Source of the DNA: Termitomyces sp. T153 | Taxonomy: Eukaryota > Basidiomycota > Agaricomycetes > Agaricales > Lyophyllaceae | Length of the DNA: 64,000 nucleotides | Reading direction: 5' to 3' | NCBI GenBank assembly: GCA_018296165.2 | Contig: JACKQL020000007.1 | Span: 1-64,000, forward strand | Part shown: positions 55,771-64,000 of the stretch, piece after piece | Numbering within the stretch: the stretch's first letter is position 1 | How the letters are laid out: each line of letters starts with the position of its first letter | Program-made: the position numbers and the translations under genes | Notes under the pieces: model-generated | The model's database searches: none | Told to the model about the DNA's origin: nothing | What the model saw: the letters and a program-made list of their open reading frames with translations, nothing else

Positions 55771-56283
55771 ATTTGCAGAAAGGGTTGCTGCGAAGGCGCA
55801 AAAGAATTTGCTTTTTATAAGCTCAAGGGCAGGGCCAAAGCTGAAAACCGTGACACAAGGCCACTGGTTGAAACAGCCATCCCTAGATCACAAGTAGGTG
55901 GTGCTTTGCAATTGTGCATTCACGGCGGCTTCGGTTGTCCATACTATCGTGGCCAAGAGCAGCTGCCAGCATGCAGCTCATGAATCTCTGACAATGCTGA
56001 TCCTCGAAGACTGCGGATGACGGCATCCACTAACGACGCTAGTGACATGAGAGTCCAAAACACCAAGAACATGCTGCTTGAACAAACTTTAATTCAAAAT
56101 TGAAATCCATCAAAGAGTTGCTCCGTTCGTCCAATAAAGTGATTGGCGCGTGAGATTCGCGTGACTCGCGTTAATGCAATTCACGTGTTTACGTGTCTTC
56201 TTTTTGACTTTCTAATCTGTCGATCCAAATCGATAAAAGGGACAGAACGCCCACACTCCCTTTCTTTCATACCCCCATCATCT
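55771..56283. promoter_or_regulatory. Divergent promoter region, orphan gene and Argonaute
   Basis: 513 bp between two divergent start codons. Near the Argonaute side (56147-56196) is a cluster of CGCGTGA, CGCG and ACGTG words, including a palindromic CACGTG E-box at 56182-56187, the type bound by bHLH factors. Regulation by it is inferred only. Confidence 0.4.
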
Positions 56284-59200
56284 ATGCCTCCTCGCGGTGA
56301 TTCTCGAGGCTCTCTACGGGGCGGCGGTCCCCTCTTGCGCGGACGTGGAGCCAGTCCTGTCCGTGGCGGGCGCGGTGGCGCGACTCAAGTTCCTCACCAC
56401 GCTACACCAACGTCGCACATCACCACTGTGGGTGTAAAGCGCCCCGGCTACGGTACCGGGGGACGACCGCTCCCCATCTACGTAAATTCCTTTGCTACTA
56501 CGATTCCCGAAGGCATTATTCATCACTACGATGGTACGTGATTGCTTTTAACATTTCAATGCATTGATTTATCATCTCACGCAATCTATCTAGTTGGCAA
56601 GTCCTCATCTAATACGTTGAATTTCCTTGATCTGACGTTTTTTCTAGTGATCTCCCCGTCTGAAAAGACACTCCCTGCTCGTCTCAACATGGACCTCATC
56701 AAAGCGCTCCAGGTGAACGTTGCCCCCCAGATCTTCACTCCACGTGGCGTATACGATGGTCGCAAGAATTTTTTTGCTGCTCGCGAGCTGCCCTTCGGAG
56801 GCACAGACTTCAAAGAGGTCAGTGTAGTGTACATCCTTTAATTCATATTGACTTGACCTTTCCTAGTTCGACGTTAGCCTCAGTAGTGGACGTGCAGAAA
56901 CAGGAGGCAAAGGCCCTAAAGTGTACAAGGTCAGACTTACCAAGGTTGCTGAGATAAATCCTGAGTGCGTGGCACCCACTCAGAGCACTTCTCATAAGTA
57001 ATCTCACAATACCAAACAGAGTCCTGAGGAGATTTATCACAGGCGACCAGTCCCACGACAACACTGTTTTGACCGCGATCACTGTTAGTCCTTCTATATA
57101 TGGTCTTGAGGTGTTTTTTATGTCTCGAGGCTCTAGGCACTCAATGTCGTGATTCGAATGGAGCCGACCATGACTTATCCTTTCAACGTTCGGTCCTTTT
57201 TTACCGACCGTGAAACCAAGGACATAGGTCTTGGTCTTCAATTGTGGCGTGGATACTTCCAGTCCGTTAGACCTGCCATTGGGCGCATGCTCATTAATGT
57301 CGATATCTCAACTGGTACCATGTATAAGGCTGGATCTCTCTTGTCTTTATGTCTGGAATTTGTGAACAGGAATGACCCAAACGTCCTAGCCCCCAGCCGC
57401 GGTTTCCCAGACCGTGAGAGGCTGCGTCTTCAGCGTTTCATTTCCGGCATCCGTATCCTGACCAAGCATTCTGGCGCCGATGGCACCGTCCAGCAGACCC
57501 CTCGTGTCATCAAAAAATTGAGCTCTGCAGGTGCTAATGCTCTCACTTTCACTATGCGTGAAGGAGGATCTATGTCTGTTGCTGAATACTTCCAGAAGAC
57601 CCAAAGCCAGAGGCTCAGGTTCCCAGATATTATTTGCGTTGAAGTTTGTCCATCGTTCCTGTGATAGCTTTATCGGCTCATTCAAACTATCCTTAGGTCG
57701 GCTCCGGAGCGCTGATTCCCCTCGAATTATGCATCGTCCCTCCTGGACAGATCATGCGGAAGCAAGTACCTCCGGAGAAGACCAAAGAGGTCCTTGACTT
57801 TGCTACCAAACGCCCTGGAGATCGCTTAAGAAGTATCGTTGATGGTCTTGCCGTATGGCACCTTTATGACTCCGTGGGCTTCTTGTGATTCTTTTTTTTT
57901 TTCATCTTTAGGTTCTTGCCTACGGACAGTCTGAATATGTCCGTCAATTCGGCATGCATGTGGATACGTCTGGCCCGCTGAAAGTCCAGGCGAGGGTCCT
58001 GAAACCGCCAACCCTCAAATATGGTATAGGAAGCAAACAGCTGACTATTGTAAGTGCTGAATTCATTTCCTCGTTCATGTGCTTATGTAGAGGCTAGGTC
58101 CCGAAAGACGGATCCTGGAATATGTATGTATTCCTCAGCATCCTTCCGTTTTGAAGTCCGACTTTGTCTGTAGGGTTGACAAGCGATTTTTCAAGCCATC
58201 CGAGGTTCTAGAGTGGTGTGTTGTTGTTTATGAACAGCAGCGCAGATTCGGTGAGAAGGAGGCCAGAGACATGGTTGATGGTCTCACTGCTAGCTTCCGA
58301 GATGTTGGTACGAAAGTTCATAGTTTCCCCGTGGACCCGTATTGACTTTGATTGTAGGCATCAAGTTTCCTGCGAACTATATACCCATCGTAAGATGGGA
58401 AAACGGACAAGGAAGGATTGAGGACCAGCTCCGTGCGGCAGGCAATGCTGTGCGCGAGAGACCCGGAAACATTAAAAAAGCCCCTCCTAGCCTTATTGTC
58501 GTCATTCTCCCTGAGGGTGGAAATGACATCTACACCTCCGTCAAACAGTAGGCTCTATTTGCCTTCTTCCTAAGGCCTGACTAACTGCGCAATTCCTTGA
58601 CAGTTTTGGCGATGTTACTGTGAGTATCTTGGCCACGAATTCTTCGTGTGATATATCTCTGAGATGAATTGCAATTCATAGGTGGGAGTTGCCACTCAAT
58701 GTCTAAAAAGCTTAAAATGCTTCCGCGCTAAACCACAATACTACGCGAATGTCAGCTTGAAGTCGGTTGAACTCTTTAATATATCCAATCCTCGGATGCT
58801 AAACATCCATCAGGATCAATGTCAAACTGGGAGGAATAAATACTGTCCCTGATCCATCTTCTGTCTCAGTCTTGACCGACCCTTCCAACCCTACTATCGT
58901 CATGGGTAAAACTGTCTTCTTGTCTACTTCCCGCGCCCTATATTAAGTCGTTTTTCAGGTGCCGATGTTATCCATCCTGCTCCAGGCTCCGACGGCAGAC
59001 CGTCTTTTACTGCCCTTGTTGCTAATGTTGACTCCGACACCGCCAAATATATTGCATGTATGTCTGCAAATTAGTCGCTGCTTTAAGCGAGCTCATATTA
59101 TTTCGATAGGTTCTCGTGTCCAGACATCTCGCCAGGAGATGATCGATGATCTGGAAGATATGAGCAAGGTAATCAAATTTCTTGGACTTTCCTTTCACAC

Positions 59201-60383
59201 AGAGTTGACCTTCTATGGCAGTATGCCCTAGGTAAATATATAGGTTATCGTGCACATGTCGAGAGAAAGCCTTCTCCTAATCCCAAACGGATCATCTTCT
59301 ATCGCGGTATGAACTTTTCTCTTTGCAAATTCTAATACTTCTTAAACTCATGGTGTATCTCTGAAGACGGGGTCTCAGAAGGGCAATTTAAGCAAGTGTT
59401 GGACCAAGGTCAGTGTTGTCCATTCAAAAAAGGCAGTACAGAACTGATACTCCGAACAGAGTTACCTGCTCTCAAAAGTATTGTGAAATATAACTGACGA
59501 GAAACTGGCTAACTTACCTTCTGAAGGGGCTTGCGATTCTCTTCAAATCGCCGCCAAGATCACCATCATCGTTGTTGGCAAACGTCATCACGTTAGGTCA
59601 ATCTTAATACTCCATATATACAACTGAAAGCGTTTGACTCATGCCGTTGTTGACACAGATTCTTCCCTCAAAGTGATCGTGACGGAGATCGCAGCGGAAA
59701 TTGCCAAGCCGGCACCGTGGTAGATCGTGACATTGCTCACCCGACAGAATTCGATTTCTATCTGCAAAGTCATGGTGGTCTCTTGGGAACTAGCAGGCCT
59801 GCCCATTATTCCGTAAGTATGACTTGATCTTTCCCAGATCGTCAGCTAATCTTCAGCCGTAGATTCTCTACGACGTGAGTTGATTCAAGCTCTTCTCTCC
59901 AAACTCCCTTTGCTGACAACTTTTACAACAGGAGAATAACTTCTCGTAAGCGGTCTGCAACAATCATGACTTGGTTCATGCTCACATATTATATCTTCAG
60001 CGCTGACGCTCTTCAAAGTCTATCTTTTGCCCTGTGCCATGTTTATGCTCGTTCTACGCGCTCGGTTTCAATTCCTGCCCCGGTGTATTGTAAGTCAAAT
60101 GAACACAAGCCCGTCTCAAGTTCCAATCATGATACATTTATTCTCAGATGCCGATATTGTCTGCTCCAGGGCAAAGAACCACTACGATCCTCAGGGAACC
60201 CTCGATTTCTCTGATTCCGCTACTCAACTTGACGGAAGTCAGGCGGAGAACTCTCTTGAAGCGTTCCGTCGTGGCTTCAAACCCTTGAACTCTAAACAAC
60301 AGAACCTCATGTATTTCTCTGTAAGTCCTACCAATTTAAAATTGCTACTTTGTTTGTCGCTAATTTTTTTCCTCTTCTAGTAA
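56284..60383 (+). CDS. AGO: Argonaute
   Basis: Small-RNA-guided silencing nuclease of the RNAi pathway. Twenty-five exons: 56284-56533, 56648-56817, 56867-56964, 57020-57083, 57137-57643, 57697-57852, 57912-58049, 58098-58123, 58174-58307, 58358-58547, 58604-58619, 58682-58761, 58814-58905, 58959-59057, 59110-59168, 59222-59306, 59367-59408, 59460-59477, 59527-59596, 59659-59812, 59863-59874, 59932-59945, 60001-60089, 60148-60320, 60381-60383 (2739 nt, 912 aa). Order: an Arg-Gly-rich N-terminus, N domain, linker 1 with G-R-A-E-T-G-G, PAZ, linker 2, MID (F-A-N-Y-I-P-type region in exon 10), PIWI. The catalytic tetrad appears complete: D643 (G-A-D-V-I-H-P), E683 (R-Q-E-M-I-D-D), D722 (D-G-V-S-E-G-Q) and H814 (R-P-A-H-Y-S). 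K-R-H-H-V-R is present. The protein ends M-Y-F-S, usual for the family; the stop codon alone forms the last exon. Intron 1 is the longest (114 nt). Confidence 0.94.
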
Positions 60384-61261
60384 TCTGCTTGATCTCATTA
60401 CATTGCGTGTATTGTAACTCTTCTGTATCCTCTTCCGATCTGTCAATATTTTCAAGTTGTTTCTTTTTCGTATAGCTTGCCTCCGCGATATCCCTGCATA
60501 GCTTTATACTGTATACCTACCTGCCACGGATCGTTTTTGACAGCCGTCTCTACGTCGATTATCCAAAAATCGCACAGGATCAAACACTTCCATTTTGTAG
60601 GACTTTACTTAGTTATCACCCGAATGTATCATCAATGAATGGTATCAAATGGTATCAAGTATCAACTTTGTTTGAATTTCGTACACGGATTGAGATAAAC
60701 GACGGTCATGTGACAAAAGGGATATCAGTGTCTTGACGCCCAACTATCAACTGACCTTGACGTAACTGAATACCGGGGAAGCGATCGACCATTTTCACCT
60801 TGAGAGAAAGAAGCCCTCATAAGGGATTCGAACTGTGGTTGCGTGTAATACACACGTACGACAACAAAGGTGATCAACTTGTCGCTACCCGTGAGATTAT
60901 TGATACACATGGCCAAATGTGGCGTACCCGTCTGTAGGTATAGGATGGTGATCTCCAGTATGCACAGAACGACTGGCAACTACAATCATGCGAAAATCGA
61001 TAAAATAAAAGTGGATGATGGATGTATATGCTCTCCGAAAAGCATTGAGAGTGCCTTTTTTCTTATGAACATGTAGGCATATTATTCGTCAACGGACACA
61101 TATGACTCCACAGAACACAACGGGACTACTTGGCATCAGATCATGCGAGACGAAAACAGAGTACTGTTACGCCGGTACATAGTCAGTAAAGAAGAAGGTT
61201 GCATAGGAGGTGGGACATAGAAATACAATGATAGAAAAGAATTTCATGAATAAGGAGGGCA
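60384..61261. other. Convergent intergenic region, Argonaute and Ssd1/Dis3L2
   Basis: 878 bp holding both 3' ends. I see no ORF with family signatures. A tRNA-like TTCGAATCCC on minus near 60820 lacks matching stems. Nothing else recognised. Confidence 0.5.
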
Positions 61262-64000
61262 TTATTTCGAACTTGCAGAATCTGTAGATCCTGCGTATGG
61301 GTTGACGCTGTACACCTTAATTACGGGTGGACTCTTAGTCAAATCAGCGGTTACAATAACCTAAAACAATGCATCAGATATGTCGACAGAAAAGATGATT
61401 GCTCATACAGGTACCGTCATTAGCTCTCTAATATCTTGTATCCTGTGACCAGTTGGTGTAAACCTAAGCCCTTCGAACTCAGGCTTAACCTTGGCTTGCG
61501 AAATGAAACGTTGTTTCGAAGTTTCCTTTACTTCAAGCTTGTCGTCACTGCGTTCTAAAATAATCTCATCGTCGGCGTCGTCTTCGTCGAAGAGGGCAGA
61601 TTCGTCATTGACTGAGCGTGACGCAACCTCCATCTTTAGTGCATGCTGCTCAGCGTTCTGTTTAACCTTCTTGAGGTGTTCGTCATCACTATTCTCTGCG
61701 AGCCAGCTGATCACGTCGCGCTTGGACCAATAAATTTGCAGTGTGTGCGAATGCTCGTCGTAGACATGGTTCTATGTGTTGACGCTCAGAGACAGAAAGG
61801 TGAAAAGTATACTTTGCTTACATCAATAGGCATTTGATCAACATGCACACGCTTTTCGATACCGAATTCAGGTACAAGGACATCAAAAGCTGCATCGAGG
61901 ACGCCCACAACCTTAGCTTGGCGAACGACCGGACCATAACGTTGAGTGAGATCAGAGATAAGGACACAAAGAAACAAATGCGCAGATTGCTCCTCAGCAA
62001 GAACGGCAGAATCGCGTTTACTAAGAGACATGAACAGATGAGCTGGATGTTTGGAAGACGTGAATTAACGTACATGTTACATTGCTGGGCAACTTTGGCT
62101 ACAGCATCGCGATCCATAGTAAACTTCACCTCTATTGCGCACATTGAATATACTGGGAGCCTTATATGATCAGTAAAAATCTCACCTCCACCCTGAAGGA
62201 CACTCTCTAATTGACGATGTACCAAGACATCCGCATACCGCCTAATGGGCGAAGTGAAATGCGTGTAGAGAGGAACGTTCAAGGCATAGTGGGAATACTT
62301 GGCAATATCCAGCATGCCCGCGCAGAAGTACTTGGAACGATGGGTGGCTTTAAAAGAAAGCAACTCGAGTAACCTGCGGGCTGTGGGATCGGTAATACTA
62401 TCGAAAGACTTCATAAGGGCACCAGAAGAGGATGTGTCCACCTTGATTCCGAGTCTTTCAGCCCGCTCTTTAAACGCAGTCTAGTGACATTGTCAGCTAA
62501 AGAGAAGCAGCATCACATAATCATACTCTTACAAGGCGACGTTCAATAGGAGTGTCATGGCGACGAAGCAATGCCTGCTCAGGAAGGTGTACAGCAATCT
62601 GCTGTGCGACAGATATGTTGCTTAAAAGCATAAACTAAGAATAAAAAAGCATTGTCAGTTGTAGGTTCTGACCATAGTGTAAAATTGATTACCTCCTCGA
62701 CAAGGAAGTGCGCATCATCACGCGTGTATTGTCCGCAGTCCGTAGGCAAACCATTGTCATCGAGTTCGAACGAAAGTTTGAGTGACTCAAGGCTCAATGT
62801 ACCGTTCTCAAAGCGTGCAGTGCGCAACTTCTGCGCCAAGCTTTGGAGTTTGCGAACGTCGTGTTCGATGTCTTGCGCCTCATGGTCCGGCGTGACAGGT
62901 AAACCGCTCATACCAATGCCCTCAATGATATCCTGAGCATCCTGGTACGATAATTTTGCAGCAGACCTTGAGCAAAAGTGTGAGTATAGCTCAAATGAGA
63001 TGTGACAGGACATACTTTACGATAGTTTTGCCGAACCACTTGTTGACAACTCTTGCCTCCTCGGTCATGGTAAAAATAACAGAGAAAGCAAGGCGGTCTT
63101 GCCCAGGCACCAGACTGCAGAGCTGCTCACTTAAAACGGGCGGCAACATAGGGACTGCGCGCTGAACAAGATAAACACTGGTTGCACGCTTCCGAGCATC
63201 ACGATCCAAGGCGGTATTAGGCTTCATGAAGAATGATACGTCTGCGATGTGAACGCCAACGTCATAAGTACCATTTTCGTTGACCTTGATGGAGAGAGCA
63301 TCGTCAATATCCTTTGCATTTTCAGGGTCAATTGTGAAGATACGCTCAGAGCGAAGGTCCTTGCGAACTTCAAACTCCCTTTCGGGAATCCTAATGAAAA
63401 TGGGTTAATGATACAAAGGGCCGTAACAAGCATTGTTCTTACGTCCAGGGCAAAGGCGGCAAGCATTTCAACACGTTCTCGGTGAAGTCCTCGGTGGGAA
63501 AATTGCAATCTTTAAGGAGTGCACTAGTCTCCACTTCGATATCCCCGATGGGACCCAATTCCTCTACCAACGTACCGAAAGGATGCAAAGAGCTGATGGG
63601 CTAAAAATAAAACAGATAAAAAAGTGCTGTGTCCTCGATTTAGAAAAAAAACCCACATGTCGTTTAATGCAAGCCACAAACAACCTATTCACATACGCGT
63701 CCGAATTCTGCACGAAGTCTGGAGGAGCTTGTTCGGTTGGGATCGCAATCAATGGAACTCGCTTATCAGTTGGCTTGAACCAAACAATTTTCGGACGTTC
63801 AATGGGAGCACGTCGAGGCTCATCACCGCGATCTCCTTCTCGTTCCCGGCGTTCTGCTTCTTGTTTCTCTTTGGTGGCAGCAGACGATGGGCGGAGGAGA
63901 CCAAGGGTGCCTGAAAAGAGCTGACCAGGCATGCGTTCAACAACGGCCACAACATGACCTGCAAATTGGGGCTTGACATCATCTGTGACTCTGAGATAGT
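61262..64000 (-). CDS. SSD1: Ssd1/Dis3L2-type RNase II protein (3' part, runs off window)
   Basis: RNA-binding RNase II-family protein; Dis3L2 degrades RNA 3' to 5', while yeast Ssd1 binds mRNAs and is catalytically dead. Ten exons seen on minus: 63657-64000 (5' incomplete), 63443-63600, 63016-63390, 62693-62966, 62533-62634, 62186-62480, 62074-62131, 61822-62020, 61415-61771, 61262-61360 (753 complete codons). Cold-shock region: G-T-L-G-L-L-R-P-S and W-F-K-P-T-D-K-R-V-P-L-I. The RNB domain has D-P-E-N-A-K-D-I-D-D, which contains the metal-binding Asp residues of active enzymes, then R-A-T-S-V-Y-L-V-Q and F-T-S-P-I-R-R-Y-A-D. An S1-like end and an acidic tail follow. The N-terminus lies beyond 64000. 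It is convergent with Argonaute. Confidence 0.9.

Noticed and set aside
57301..57360. Possible intron in Argonaute exon 5 (GTACC...AACAG)
   Set aside because: The sequence is in frame and encodes conserved Argonaute residues (T-M-Y-K, L-S-L-C-L-E-F), so it is coding.
60795..60900. tRNA-like sequence on minus (TTCGAATCCC, T-loop-like)
   Set aside because: The five bases on either side of the loop do not pair and no matching acceptor stem is found upstream.

Overview
The window looks like nuclear DNA of a filamentous basidiomycete, most likely an Agaricomycete. Genes are split by many 45-60 nt GT-AG introns, the conserved genes are fungal (VID27, FEX-type fluoride exporter, Ssd1/Dis3L2, DUF7704), and the retroelement Gag and LINE proteins are of kinds common in mushroom genomes. 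I ran no searches: family calls come from recognised motifs and remembered family alignments, and exon joins were traced by hand.

Positions 1-38.4 kb are a nested transposon island, nearly all of it decayed. From left to right: (i) a LINE 3' fragment interrupted by Gypsy family A LTRs (11-1158 and 6787-7931) and a pol-less element-A body; (ii) a young solo A-family LTR (1760-2744, target duplication CCTGC); (iii) Gypsy B (9883-27041, minus strand), itself split inside its reverse transcriptase by a full-length Gypsy A element (13030-24038, target duplication GGAGG); (iv) a ~590 bp inverted repeat (27042-28410); (v) a Gypsy-type gag (28795-29173 and 35908-37544) split by a Copia element (29174-35902, duplication CAGGG), which is split by another young solo A LTR (32497-33707, duplication GATGC). 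Old copies differ mostly by transitions, often TG in one copy and CA in the other, as expected from methyl-CpG deamination. The two clean solo LTRs are still CpG-rich.

Positions 38.4-64 kb are gene-dense. A Plavaka-like transposase N-terminus fragment (38467-38784, -) marks the border, followed by an unrecognised ORF and a probable solo Copia-type LTR that abuts the 5' end of VID27 (40409-43092, +). Then come a DUF7704 membrane protein (-), 3-ketodihydrosphingosine reductase (-), a two-domain FEX fluoride exporter (+), casein kinase II beta (+), ribosomal protein eL36 (+), a SNARE-associated/TVP38-type membrane protein (+), an EF-hand mitochondrial carrier (-), an unrecognised proline/serine-rich protein (-), Argonaute (+) and the 3' part of an Ssd1/Dis3L2 RNase II protein (-, runs off the right edge). 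The main gene models sum to whole codon numbers (VID27 753 aa, KDSR 340, FEX 353, CK2beta 427, eL36 101, TVP38-like 451, carrier 595, orphan 265, Argonaute 912).

The most interesting items are: a broken accessory ORF antisense to the Gypsy A genes near the 3' LTR, with a detectable relative in the second A element; two tandem retropepsin domains in the same element; LTR/PBS complementarity implying Tf1-type self-priming in both Gypsy families; loss of catalytic motifs by CpG decay; an Argonaute with an intact catalytic tetrad, 12-18 nt microexons and a stop-codon-only last exon; and an LTR immediately upstream of a VID27 that lacks a recognisable first exon.
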